DNA of 64,000 nucleotides from the NCBI GenBank assembly GCA_963832365.1, contig CAWHUL010000027.1, positions 186,001 to 250,000 of the forward strand, written 5' to 3'. The notes under the pieces were generated by a model, which worked only from the letters and a program-made list of their open reading frames with translations, was not told where the DNA came from and did not search any database. This stretch comes from CAWBRT01 sp963832365 (GTDB lineage: Bacteria > Acidobacteriota > Terriglobia > Terriglobales > Acidobacteriaceae). Of the stretch, positions 36,053-44,519 are shown piece after piece (the stretch's first letter is position 1; each line of letters starts with the position of its first letter). The position numbers were made by a program, and so were the translations under genes.

Positions 36053-37525
36053 CTACACGACTGCCGCCTGCGGGATTGCAGCTGCTCTGGGCAGCTTCTC
36101 AACACCCCAACAGGCGTCCAGCAGCCGCCTGATTTGCGGAGCCGGCAGTATGCCTTCCGCAAGATCGATGAACTTCGCTTCCAGCGCATGGTCAGTCATT
36201 GGCACCTCAACACTGCCGACGGCATGCTCGATGTACTTGTGCAACTTCCGGCCATCCTTCAGCACAATCGTCATATCGACTTGTTCCGGCTTGATGGATG
36301 AGTCGATCACCGGTCTCACCTTGCTCCGCAAGCCCACAATAATCGGGTCCCGAACGGCCCGCGCGCTGTACTGCTTCTCGCCTGCCAGGCCTTCCACGAT
36401 TGCAACTGCCACCGAATGGTAGATGCTGAACTTCCCCTCAAGACCTTCGTAGGGAGTCTTCTTACCGGTCAATTCGAGCACATACGGAGCGACGCGCAAG
36501 TCAACGTGGTCAATTTGGTCGACCTTCACTTTGTATTCATTGCGCAACTGTATGGCCGCGTCGATCGCGGGGTGCAAAACGATTCCGCAGGCAAACGGTT
36601 TATACGTGTTGGACGCCGCTTCGTAGTGTTTCCCCAATCCTTCGGTGATCTCCTTGTAATCCTGCCTCGTGCTGACGGTGTTTGCCCATCCGCGCTTGGC
36701 CTCAAGCATCCCCTCGGAGCTGGTGAAGTTCTTGGAAGCGAGGATGGCGGCCATCAGGCCATCGTTTGCTGCGCGGCCCGGATTAAAGCTTTTGTTCATC
36801 GCCCCGAACGACTCGCGCAAGCCGATTGGCTGCGAGGCGGCCAATCCCAGAGCCCAGACCATCTGCTGTTCAGTGAGGCCAAGAAGCATGCCTGACGCGG
36901 CGGCAGCGCCAATGACCCCGCAGGTTCCAGTACTGTGCCAACCCCGGTCGTAGTGCTCGGGGCTAACGCAATTGCCCACGCGCAGCGCAACCTCGACTCC
37001 GAGGATCACCGCGTTCAGGAAGTCCTTGCCTGAAACCGGCCGGTACTCGGTCAACGCCAGGATGGCCGGAATTACCGGTGTCCCGGGATGAATGATGGTG
37101 CGCAGGTGAGTGTCGTCAAAGTCGAAAATATGGGCACTGATGCCGTTGATCATGGCGGCATTCAAGATGTCGAAGCGCTCGCGCCGCCCCAAAATGCTGG
37201 CCTGGGGTGGTCCGGAAAATGGAGTCATCGCGGCAACTGCAATATTGACGCCTTCGTGACGCGATGCACCGACGCCAACCCCAATAAAATTCAGCAGCGT
37301 CCGGACTCCTTCCTTGCGTACCGCGGGCGGCAGGTCTTCGTATTTTGCATTGACCAGATACCGGGCCAGTGTCCGGGTGACCCCCGTGGCAGGGGGAGAG
37401 CTCTGGGCGCTGCCTCCAGCATTGCCGGTTTGAGCTGCCGCAAGCAAGGGCGTGGAACTACCGGCGGCCACAAGAGAAGCAGCAGTGGCCGCACGCAAGA
37501 AAGAACGGCGATCGAGATCGAACAT
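36053..37525 (-). CDS. MmgE/PrpD-family protein with Tat signal
   Basis: 490 aa. Residues 1-35 are a twin-arginine signal (DRRSFLRAATAASLVAAGSSTPLLAAA), unusual because most MmgE/PrpD enzymes (2-methylcitrate dehydratase, cis-aconitate decarboxylase) are cytoplasmic. The mature part has the family core: FNAAMINGISAHIFDFDDTHLRTIIHPGTPVIPA, GVEVALRVGNCVSPEHYDRGWHSTGTCGVIGAAAA and YKPFACGIVLHPAID. The substrate is probably a tricarboxylic or similar acid. It faces the acid transporter and lies near HMGL-type and malate synthase genes. Confidence 0.85.
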   Translation of the reverse strand: MFDLDRRSFLRAATAASLVAAGSSTPLLAAAQTGNAGGSAQSSPPATGVTRTLARYLVNAKYEDLPPAVRKEGVRTLLNFIGVGVGASRHEGVNIAVAAMTPFSGPPQASILGRRERFDILNAAMINGISAHIFDFDDTHLRTIIHPGTPVIPAILALTEYRPVSGKDFLNAVILGVEVALRVGNCVSPEHYDRGWHSTGTCGVIGAAAASGMLLGLTEQQMVWALGLAASQPIGLRESFGAMNKSFNPGRAANDGLMAAILASKNFTSSEGMLEAKRGWANTVSTRQDYKEITEGLGKHYEAASNTYKPFACGIVLHPAIDAAIQLRNEYKVKVDQIDHVDLRVAPYVLELTGKKTPYEGLEGKFSIYHSVAVAIVEGLAGEKQYSARAVRDPIIVGLRSKVRPVIDSSIKPEQVDMTIVLKDGRKLHKYIEHAVGSVEVPMTDHALEAKFIDLAEGILPAPQIRRLLDACWGVEKLPRAAAIPQAAVV

Positions 37526-37901
37526 AGTGCGAATCCCCCCACGAAGTGATAACTGTAGCGTTCGCCATTGTTACCAGATTGCGACCAGCAAAACAACAGC
37601 AACTCACAGCTCAAGGGGAAAAAGAAGCTAATAGTCCCGATACAGAACCCCCGCCGTTGCTTCCTCCATCCTGCCGTAAGGACGATACGGCCAAGCCTGC
37701 GGAGGTTTCCGCCCTCGGCGCAATACCGGACACCTCAGAGAAGTTTTCGCGCAGCCCTTGAAATACGGATTCGAAATGCGGCAGAACTGCATCTATATGA
37801 ATAGTTAGGCTGCATCCGGTTTCCTCGGCGGCCCCGGCTGTTGGATTGGGCCCCGGCTGCGTCAGGTTCCGGACTTTCAGTCGGAGAAGAAAGGATATTT
37901 G

Positions 37902-39524
37902 ATGAGCGTACATTCCACGACCACCAGTGGGGTCAGGATCGATGCGCCCCGTCATCCGGGGCAGGATCAGGTGCTTACACCTGAGGCAATTCATTTCTTA
38001 GCTGAGCTTCAGCGCCGGTTCAATGCTCGCCGTCTGGAACTGCTTGCCGCCCGCGAAGAGCGCCAGAAGCGCCTCGACGCAGGCGAGAAACCCGATTTTC
38101 TGCCGGAGACGACGCAAATTCGCGAGTCCGAATGGACTGTCGCTCCCATTCCGGCCGACCTCCAGGACCGCCGCATCGAGATCACCGGCCCCACTGACCG
38201 TAAGATGATTATCAATGCGCTGAACTCGGGGTCCAGCGTGTTCATGGCCGACTTCGAAGACGCGAATACGCCGAGTTGGGGCAATCTCATCGAAGGTCAG
38301 ATCAATCTCACCGACGCCATCGCGCGCAAGATCACCTTCAGCGACCCGGCCTCCGGAAAGCAGTACAAACTGAACGAGAAGACGGCGGTATTGTTCCTGC
38401 GCCCCCGCGGTTGGCACCTCGATGAAGAACATGTTGTGATCGACGGCAAGCCTATGTCGGGCTCGCTATTCGACTTTGGGCTTTACTTCTTCCGCAACGC
38501 GAAGGCGCTGCTTGCGTCTGGCACCGGCCCATACTTCTATCTGCCGAAGATAGAGAGCCATCTTGAAGCCAGACTTTGGAATGACGTGTTCACCTACTCT
38601 CAGCAGGCACTGGGCGTGCCTCACGGCAGCATCCGCGCAACGGTCCTGATTGAGACGATTCTGGCCGCCTTTGAAACCGATGAGATTCTCTACGAACTGC
38701 GCGATCACTCGGCGGGATTGAACTGCGGCAGATGGGATTACATCTTCAGCTTTATCAAGAAGTTCGCCAACGACCCAAAGGCTGTCATGCCGGATCGCGG
38801 GCAGGTTGGCATGACCGCGCCCTTCATGCGCGCTTATAGCAAAATGGTGATCCGCGATTGCCATCGGCGCAACATTCACGCCATGGGCGGTATGTCCGCC
38901 TTCATCCCGGTCAAGAGCGATCCGGAAATCAACGAGAAGGCGATGGCCCAGGTTCGCGCCGACAAGGAGCGTGAAGCCACCGACGGCCACGACGGAACCT
39001 GGGTGGCTCATCCGGGGTTGGTGGCCATTTCCAAGGAGCCCTTCGACCGCCTGATGCCGAAACCGAACCAGATCGACAAGAAGCTTCCAGGATACAAAGT
39101 CACAGCTGCCGACCTGCTGCAAGTGCCGACGGGAGACATCACCGAGGCTGGTCTCAGGCAGAACCTTGTGGTCGGGATGGGGTATCTGGAATCATGGCTG
39201 CGCGACATTGGCTGCGTGCCCTTGTTCAACTTGATGGAAGATGCGGCGACGGCGGAGATCAGCCGTTCTCAGCTCTGGCAGTGGATTCGTCACGGCGCGC
39301 ACCTGAAGGACGGCCGAAAGATCGACGTGGCGCTCTGCGATGCCATTCTGCACGAAGAGCTTGCCAAAGCGAAAGCAGGCGTCCCTGCCGGCCAATATCC
39401 CTCTTACGACAAAGCGGCTGAATTAATGCGCGAAATGTATACTTCGCCGACCTTTGTCGAATTCCTCACGGTTCCCGCCTACCATGAACTCATCAGGCAG
39501 GAACGTATGCGCAAGGCCGCATAG
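37902..39524 (+). CDS. aceB: Malate synthase A
   Basis: 540 aa. The start at 37902 follows AAAGGA; a TTG three bases upstream is in frame. Key segments are GPTDRKMIINALNSGSSVFMADFEDANTPSW, LFLRPRGWHLDEEHV, ATVLIETILAAFETDEILYELRDHSAGLNCGRWDYIFS, and the C-terminal catalytic aspartate region VPLFNLMEDAATAEISRSQLWQWI. It condenses glyoxylate with acetyl-CoA in the glyoxylate cycle. No isocitrate lyase is in the window, so its glyoxylate source is unknown. Confidence 0.95.
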   Translation: MSVHSTTTSGVRIDAPRHPGQDQVLTPEAIHFLAELQRRFNARRLELLAAREERQKRLDAGEKPDFLPETTQIRESEWTVAPIPADLQDRRIEITGPTDRKMIINALNSGSSVFMADFEDANTPSWGNLIEGQINLTDAIARKITFSDPASGKQYKLNEKTAVLFLRPRGWHLDEEHVVIDGKPMSGSLFDFGLYFFRNAKALLASGTGPYFYLPKIESHLEARLWNDVFTYSQQALGVPHGSIRATVLIETILAAFETDEILYELRDHSAGLNCGRWDYIFSFIKKFANDPKAVMPDRGQVGMTAPFMRAYSKMVIRDCHRRNIHAMGGMSAFIPVKSDPEINEKAMAQVRADKEREATDGHDGTWVAHPGLVAISKEPFDRLMPKPNQIDKKLPGYKVTAADLLQVPTGDITEAGLRQNLVVGMGYLESWLRDIGCVPLFNLMEDAATAEISRSQLWQWIRHGAHLKDGRKIDVALCDAILHEELAKAKAGVPAGQYPSYDKAAELMREMYTSPTFVEFLTVPAYHELIRQERMRKAA

Positions 39525-39534
39525 ACCTCAATCA

Positions 39535-39641
39535 CGGCGAGTGTCAAACACCACTCGCCGGGGAGCCCGGCTCTGCTCATCAGGCCGGGAGCGACAAAAC
39601 GAGCGCCGGAATCGCAACCTCGATCTATCCGGCGCTCGTTT
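39535..39641. terminator. Two strong hairpins after malate synthase
   Basis: CGGCGAGTG/CACTCGCCG (39535-39560) is a perfect 9-bp stem with an 8-base loop. AAACGAGCGCCGGA/TCCGGCGCTCGTTT (39597-39641) is a perfect 14-bp stem with a 17-base loop and A- and T-rich flanks, suitable for termination in both directions between convergent genes. Confidence 0.75.
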
Positions 39642-39683
39642 CGCTTTGCAATTCGATTGTGTGCGTCTAGCGTTCGCTGAAAG

Positions 39684-39905
39684 CTACGAGGCTTGGCGGT
39701 GCGTTCGTGCCAGAAGTTTGCGGGCCTTGTCCAGCGCTTGTTGCTCCGCCTCACGCCGGGTGGCGCTCCTCGTACGCGCAAGCCATGCGCCCGGCGATAC
39801 GTTGTCCGCCGTGCAGTAGAATTCCCCGCCAAGTCTGTACGAGGTCAAACGAATCTGCCAACCATTGAGTTCGATTTTTCGTTCGCTGTAGGCTTCCGGC
39901 TTCAT
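39684..39905 (-). CDS. Small hypothetical protein
   Basis: 73 aa: starts MKPEAYSERKIELNGWQIRLTSYRLGG, contains FYCTADNVSPGAWLART and ends in an Arg/Ala-rich helix (REAEQQALDKARKLLARTH). No domain is recognised. Its start lies three bases after the sulfurtransferase stop, so it is probably the third gene of the leftward rhodanese operon. The compact beta strands plus terminal helix and the spacing suggest a genuine gene, not a shadow frame. Confidence 0.65.
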   Translation of the reverse strand: MKPEAYSERKIELNGWQIRLTSYRLGGEFYCTADNVSPGAWLARTRSATRREAEQQALDKARKLLARTHRQAS

Positions 39906-39908
39906 CGT

Positions 39909-40775
39909 TCAGGCCGCCTTGGCGACGGGAGCTTCGCCCCTTTCGACAGGAGCTCCAACCAGGTTACCCCACTCCGTCCATGAGCCGTCGTAGTTAGTCA
40001 CGTTCTGGAATCCAAGCAGATATTTCAAGACAAACCAGGTGTGGCTAGAGCGCTCGCCTATGCGGCAATACGCCACCACGGGCTTGCTGCCGTCGATACC
40101 TTCCGATCCGTAGAGGCGCTTGAGATCGTCATGCGACTTGAAAGTCCCGTCGTCGTTGCACGCCATGCCCCAGGGAATGTTGCGCGCCGTCGGGATGTGA
40201 CCTCCTCGCTGACACGTCTCAGGCAGGCCCGGAGGCGAAAGGATCTCTCCGCTAAACTCCTGCGGGCTGCGCACGTCCACAAGCGCCGCCGTGCTCCGTG
40301 CGCTTGCCTCCTGCGCTTGCGGCAGAAATGCCCGCAACGAAAGGTCGGCATTGACGGCTTTGTATTGGGTTTTGGCAATTTTTGGCGTTACGGAAGACAG
40401 TTCCCTTGCCTCCGCAATCCACTTCTTGCGGCCTCCGTTCATGAGGCGAACGTCTTTGTGCCCGTAGATCTTCATCTGCCAGAACGCCCAGGCCGCGAAC
40501 CAGTTGTTGTTATCGCCGTACAGCACCACGGTTGTGCTGTTCCCGATGCCCGAGTCCATCATTAGCTGCTCAAATGCCGATTGCGAGAGGATATCGCGCC
40601 GCACGGTGTCGCAAAGCTGCGAATTCCAGGCCCAGGCGATGGCCCCAGGGATGTGTCCTTCATCGTAAGCCGCTGTGTCGACATCGACTTCCACCACGCG
40701 CACGACAGGATCGTCAACATGTTTCTCGACCCACTCGGCGCTCACTAGAGTTTCCGGTCTTGCGTAGTCGCTCAT
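39909..40775 (-). CDS. Thiosulfate/3-mercaptopyruvate sulfurtransferase
   Basis: 288 aa tandem rhodanese. The inactive N-terminal domain (LVSAEWVEKHVDDPVVRVVEVDVD; HIPGAIAWAW) is followed by the catalytic one with nucleophile C237 in VAYCRIGERSSHTWFVLKYLLG. It transfers sulfane sulfur to an acceptor. The CRIGERS loop favours thiosulfate over 3-mercaptopyruvate. GGGGGAG precedes the ATG. It lies 34 bp after the single-domain rhodanese gene and divergent from the cysM-mec-cysO-moeZ cluster, so a role feeding sulfur into that pathway is plausible. Confidence 0.93.
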   Translation of the reverse strand: MSDYARPETLVSAEWVEKHVDDPVVRVVEVDVDTAAYDEGHIPGAIAWAWNSQLCDTVRRDILSQSAFEQLMMDSGIGNSTTVVLYGDNNNWFAAWAFWQMKIYGHKDVRLMNGGRKKWIAEARELSSVTPKIAKTQYKAVNADLSLRAFLPQAQEASARSTAALVDVRSPQEFSGEILSPPGLPETCQRGGHIPTARNIPWGMACNDDGTFKSHDDLKRLYGSEGIDGSKPVVAYCRIGERSSHTWFVLKYLLGFQNVTNYDGSWTEWGNLVGAPVERGEAPVAKAA

Positions 40776-40809
40776 TTACTCCCCCATTGGAAATATCAAA
40801 TCGTTCAGG

Positions 40810-41184
40810 TCACGCGGCCAACGGAAATCCCTTCTCCCGCCAACCGCGAACGCCTCCGTCCATTGAGAACACGTTCCGGTAGCCCATCTTTCTGAGATTA
40901 TCGGCGACCAACGCCGAACGGAATCCGCCCCCACAATAGAGAACGATAGGCGTGTCCAGGTCTGGAACTCTTCGCTCGATGTCGCGCTCGATGGTTCCCT
41001 TTCCCATGTGCAGCGCCCCTGGAATATGGTCCTTGGCAAACTCGCTCTCCTCCCGCACGTCGACGAGAACGAAATGCTCACCTTTTTGCCGCTTCGCCTC
41101 CACCTCCTCCAGAGTCACCTCCTGAATTCGCCGCTTCGCGTCCGTGACGATTTCCAGAAAACGAGGGGAATGTTGATGTGCCAT
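40810..41184 (-). CDS. Single-domain rhodanese
   Basis: 124 aa. The rhodanese fold contains FVLVDVREESEFAKDHIPGALHMGKG and the active loop with C84 in LYCGGGFRSALVADNLRKMGYRNV. It would carry or transfer sulfane sulfur as a persulfide. AGGAG six bases before the ATG supports the start. It is the first gene of the leftward rhodanese operon and divergent from cysM. Confidence 0.9.
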   Translation of the reverse strand: MAHQHSPRFLEIVTDAKRRIQEVTLEEVEAKRQKGEHFVLVDVREESEFAKDHIPGALHMGKGTIERDIERRVPDLDTPIVLYCGGGFRSALVADNLRKMGYRNVFSMDGGVRGWREKGFPLAA

Positions 41185-41357
41185 TGACTGCTCCTGAGTA
41201 GACGTATGCTGTCGGATGACCGCCTTTAATATCGAGATGCCCCGACGAACGCCGACGGTTCACGCAAATGCGCCCCGGCCGCTCTCAAAAAGCCAAAGGG
41301 AAAAAAGGCCGGAATAACCCTGATCCGGCAACTCGTATTCCTTCATCCAATGAATTG

Positions 41358-42302
41358 ATGTCGCGAGAGCACACCAGGCTGGCAATCGTCCCCCGCGTGC
41401 TGGGGCAAAGCGCACTGGAACGCATTGGCAATACCCCGCTTCTGCGCTTCGAGCGCATAACCCGCGATCTGAACGCACAGGTGCTTGCAAAGGCCGAGTG
41501 GGTCAATCCCGGCGGCTCGGTCAAAGATCGTGCGGCGGCCAATATCGTTGCCGAAGCCACCCGAACCGGAAAGCTCGTCGCGGGCAAAACTCTGCTGGAC
41601 TCCACCAGCGGCAACACGGGAATCGCTTACGCGATGCTGGGCGCCGCTCAGGGGTTCGCAGTCACTCTCTGTTTGCCGTCTAACGTGTCTCCTGAGCGCA
41701 AGCGCATGCTGCGGGCCTATGGCGCTGAAATGATCTTTACCAACCCGGGCGAGGGCTCCGACGGCGCCATACGAAAAGCCCGCGAACTCGCCTCCGCCGA
41801 GCCGGACAAGTATTTTTACGCCGATCAGTATTCCAACGACGCTAATTGGCGCGCCCACTACTACACCACGGCAAACGAAATCTGGCGCCAGACCGAGGGC
41901 CACATCACCCATTTTGTGGCCATGCTCGGCACCAGCGGCACATTCATGGGCGCAGCCCGAAGGCTGAAGGAGCTGAATTCTAAAATCCGCTGCATCTCCC
42001 TGCAACCCGATTCGCCCTTCCACGGCATCGAAGGCGCCAAGCACATGGCGACCTCGATCGTTCCCCGGATTTACGACCCTGGATTCGCCGACTGCAATCT
42101 CGAAATCAGCACCGAGGAGGCTTATGGCATGATGAAACGCATGGTGCGGGAAGAAGGGCTACTGGTCGGCATCTCCTCCGCGGCAGCCATGGCCGGCTGT
42201 CTGCGGATAGCAGACATCGCGGGCCCCGAAGCCGTGATTGTAACCGTCTTCCCCGATGCAGCCGACAAGTACCTGAGCGAGAGATTCTGGGATGAGTTTT
42301 GA
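41358..42302 (+). CDS. cysM: Cysteine synthase, CysM type (sulfur-carrier dependent)
   Basis: 314 aa PLP enzyme. The Schiff-base lysine K56 is in NPGGSVKDRAA, the substrate loop is STSGNTGIAYAMLG and the phosphate-binding loop is LGTSGTFMGAARRL. The N-terminal ERIGNTPLLRFERI is typical. I place the start at 41358; an upstream ATG at 41268 adds 30 basic residues unlike the family. Neighbours decide the class: a JAMM protease, a CysO-like carrier and MoeZ follow, as in the CysO pathway where phosphoserine or acetylserine reacts with thiocarboxylated carrier rather than free sulfide. Confidence 0.92.
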   Translation: MSREHTRLAIVPRVLGQSALERIGNTPLLRFERITRDLNAQVLAKAEWVNPGGSVKDRAAANIVAEATRTGKLVAGKTLLDSTSGNTGIAYAMLGAAQGFAVTLCLPSNVSPERKRMLRAYGAEMIFTNPGEGSDGAIRKARELASAEPDKYFYADQYSNDANWRAHYYTTANEIWRQTEGHITHFVAMLGTSGTFMGAARRLKELNSKIRCISLQPDSPFHGIEGAKHMATSIVPRIYDPGFADCNLEISTEEAYGMMKRMVREEGLLVGISSAAAMAGCLRIADIAGPEAVIVTVFPDAADKYLSERFWDEF

Positions 42303-42371
42303 GCCCCGCAGCTTCCATCGAGAGCTACACGAGCCTATCCTGAACGTGATCTCTTCGGTTCTCATTACCGT

Positions 42372-42815
42372 TTGGCGGGCATCGTGCTAAAGATTGGCAA
42401 ATCGCAACTCGAAGAGCTTCGCAGCCACGGCGAACAAACTTACCCCCACGAGTGCTGTGGCGTGCTGCTGGGGCAGATTAACGACGGAGGGGTGAAGGAT
42501 GTGCGCAGTATCGTGCGTTGCGGCAACACGCGCAGCGACTCTCCGCATAACCGCTACCACATCGATCCTCGTGAACTGATCGGCATCCAGCGCGATGCCC
42601 GCGCAGCGGAGCTGGACATCGTCGGGTTCTACCACTCGCACCCGGACCATCCCGCCCGTTGGTCGCAGACCGATCTCGCCGAGGCCCATTGGATAGGCTG
42701 CTCCTATGTCATTACCAGCGTGGAGCAGGGCCGGGCGGCGCAGACCAACTCCTTTGAACTGGCCGGAGAAGAAGAAACCAAGCAGTTTCACGACGAAGAA
42801 ATCACGGTCGAATAG
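42372..42815 (+). CDS. JAMM/MPN metalloprotease, Mec-like
   Basis: 147 aa. All zinc-site residues of the JAMM motif are present: E27 in PHECCG, then H88, H90, S98 and D101 in YHSHPDHPARWSQTD. In mycobacteria Mec cleaves cysteine from the CysO-cysteine adduct; in other systems the same fold trims residues after the carrier's Gly-Gly. Both roles fit here, since the carrier below ends in GG plus four residues. The frame starts with TTG at 42372; a GTG at 42384 is also possible. It follows cysM by about 70 bp. Confidence 0.9.
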   Translation: MAGIVLKIGKSQLEELRSHGEQTYPHECCGVLLGQINDGGVKDVRSIVRCGNTRSDSPHNRYHIDPRELIGIQRDARAAELDIVGFYHSHPDHPARWSQTDLAEAHWIGCSYVITSVEQGRAAQTNSFELAGEEETKQFHDEEITVE

Positions 42816-42929
42816 GCGTCGAATCCGCCGCGCCCGCGTCTCCAACACGCGCATTAGTTTGCGCGGATTAGGGTGGAAAGTTCTTGGCCTGAAACCGCAG
42901 GGCCTCGCTCTGCATCAATAACAATTGAA

Positions 42930-43211
42930 ATGAAAGTGATGATACCAACCCCTTTGCGGCAATATGCGGGAAAGCAGGCCAGCGTAGAGCTTCCCGCCAG
43001 CACCGTTGGAGAAGCGCTCGGCAGCCTCGTCAGCCGGAATCCCGAGTTGCGCAAGCACCTCTTCACCGAGGACGGCAAGCTGCGGGCGTTCGTGAACGTG
43101 TACCTCAACGATGAAGATATTCGCTACCTGAACAAGGAAAGCACCCAAGTGCAGGAGAGCGACACGATTTCCATCGTTCCATCAATCGCCGGCGGCTCCG
43201 CCACCCGCTGA
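42930..43211 (+). CDS. CysO-like sulfur-carrier protein (ubiquitin fold) with masked Gly-Gly
   Basis: 93 aa from the ATG at 42930. It is a ThiS/MoaD beta-grasp protein: KVMIPTPLRQYAGKQASVELPASTVGEALGSLV, then LRAFVNVYLNDEDIRYL and ISIVPSIAGGSATR. These segments resemble mycobacterial CysO. The activated C-terminal Gly-Gly (43191-43196) is followed by SATR, so the carrier must be cut before adenylation. The adjacent JAMM protease is the obvious candidate. No clear ribosome site is visible. An upstream in-frame ATG at 42873 would add 19 unlike residues. Confidence 0.87.
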   Translation: MKVMIPTPLRQYAGKQASVELPASTVGEALGSLVSRNPELRKHLFTEDGKLRAFVNVYLNDEDIRYLNKESTQVQESDTISIVPSIAGGSATR

Positions 43212-43271
43212 ACTTTGCTTTGGCTGGTATCGCTTTCAGGTCGCCTGTACGGTGGCGACCCAGGATCTACG

Positions 43272-44441
43272 ATGTCCACGGTTCTCGAAAACCCGCAAGC
43301 TCTCACGCTGAGCAACGATGAAATTCTCCGCTACTCCCGCCATCTGATCATGCCCGAGGTGGGCATGAGCGGGCAGCTCAAGCTCAAAGCTGCGCGTGTA
43401 TTGTGCATCGGCGCCGGCGGACTTGGCTCGCCGCTTGCGCTGTATTTGGCCGCAGCCGGTGTGGGTACTCTCGGCCTCGTCGACTTTGACGTTGTCGACT
43501 ACACCAACCTTCAGCGGCAGGTACTGCACACGACCAACGACGTCGGCCGTCCGAAGTTGCAGTCCGCCTCGGAAAAGTTGACGGCCATCAATCCTTACGT
43601 TAACCTTCGCCGCTTTGAAACCCGGCTCTCCAGCGACAACGCGCTGGAAATCTTCCGCGACTTCGACATCATCGCCGATGGCACCGATAATTTTGCCACG
43701 CGCTATCTGGTCAATGATGCCTGCGTGCTCAGCGGCAAGCCCAATGTCTACGCATCCATCTTTCGTTTCGAGGGACAAGCTACGGTCTTCGCCACCAAAG
43801 ACGGCCCGTGTTACCGCTGTCTTTATCCTGAGCCGCCTCCGCCGGGGCTGGTGCCCTCCTGCGCCGAAGGCGGAGTGCTGGGCGTGTTGCCAGGACTGCT
43901 TGGCATAATCCAGGCCACCGAAGTCATCAAGCTGATTCTCGGCTCCGGTGACTCCCTGGTTGGCCGTCTGCTGTTGGTCGATGCGCTGGCAATGCGGTTC
44001 CGTGAACTTCGATTGCGCAAAGACTCCGACTGCCCCATCTGCGGGACACACCCCACAGTGCGGGAGTTGATCGATTACAACGCGTTCTGCGGTATCCGCG
44101 GCGAGGAGAGTGTAGTGAGTACGAATGTTCCCGAGGTTCAGCCCGAAGAACTGAAGCATAAGCTTGATGCCGGCGAAGACGTCTTTATTTTGGACGTGCG
44201 CGAACCCCACGAATACCAAATCTGCAACCTGGGTGGGTATCCTATTCCGCTGGGCGACCTGCCGAAGCGAGTCAATGAACTCGATTCCAGCCGCGAGATC
44301 GTGGCCCATTGCCGCAGCGGCGTACGCAGCGCGAAGGCCGTCGACTTCCTGCGCAAGGCCGGCTTTGGCAAGGCAAGCAACCTCGCCGGCGGCATTCTCG
44401 CGTGGGCCGACCGGGTCGACCCCCAGGTTCCGAAGTACTAA
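43272..44441 (+). CDS. moeZ: MoeB/ThiF-type adenylyltransferase fused to rhodanese (MoeZ)
   Basis: 389 aa from the ATG at 43272, preceded by AGGAT. The E1-like domain has the nucleotide motif CIGAGGLGSPLALYLAAAGVG, zinc-binding pairs CYRC and CPIC, and the catalytic cysteine in LVPSCAEGGVLG. A C-terminal rhodanese domain carries the nucleophile in IVAHCRSGVRSAK. It adenylates the carrier's C-terminal glycine, then thiocarboxylates it using sulfane sulfur on the rhodanese. It completes the carrier-dependent cysteine locus and may also serve molybdopterin synthesis. Confidence 0.93.
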   Translation: MSTVLENPQALTLSNDEILRYSRHLIMPEVGMSGQLKLKAARVLCIGAGGLGSPLALYLAAAGVGTLGLVDFDVVDYTNLQRQVLHTTNDVGRPKLQSASEKLTAINPYVNLRRFETRLSSDNALEIFRDFDIIADGTDNFATRYLVNDACVLSGKPNVYASIFRFEGQATVFATKDGPCYRCLYPEPPPPGLVPSCAEGGVLGVLPGLLGIIQATEVIKLILGSGDSLVGRLLLVDALAMRFRELRLRKDSDCPICGTHPTVRELIDYNAFCGIRGEESVVSTNVPEVQPEELKHKLDAGEDVFILDVREPHEYQICNLGGYPIPLGDLPKRVNELDSSREIVAHCRSGVRSAKAVDFLRKAGFGKASNLAGGILAWADRVDPQVPKY

Positions 44442-44519
44442 TGTAGTGCGTCAGATGGGCCGTTAAAGGCGGCTGCTTGCCCTCTTCCGGATGTCATCCT
44501 GAGCGAAGCGAAGGATCTA

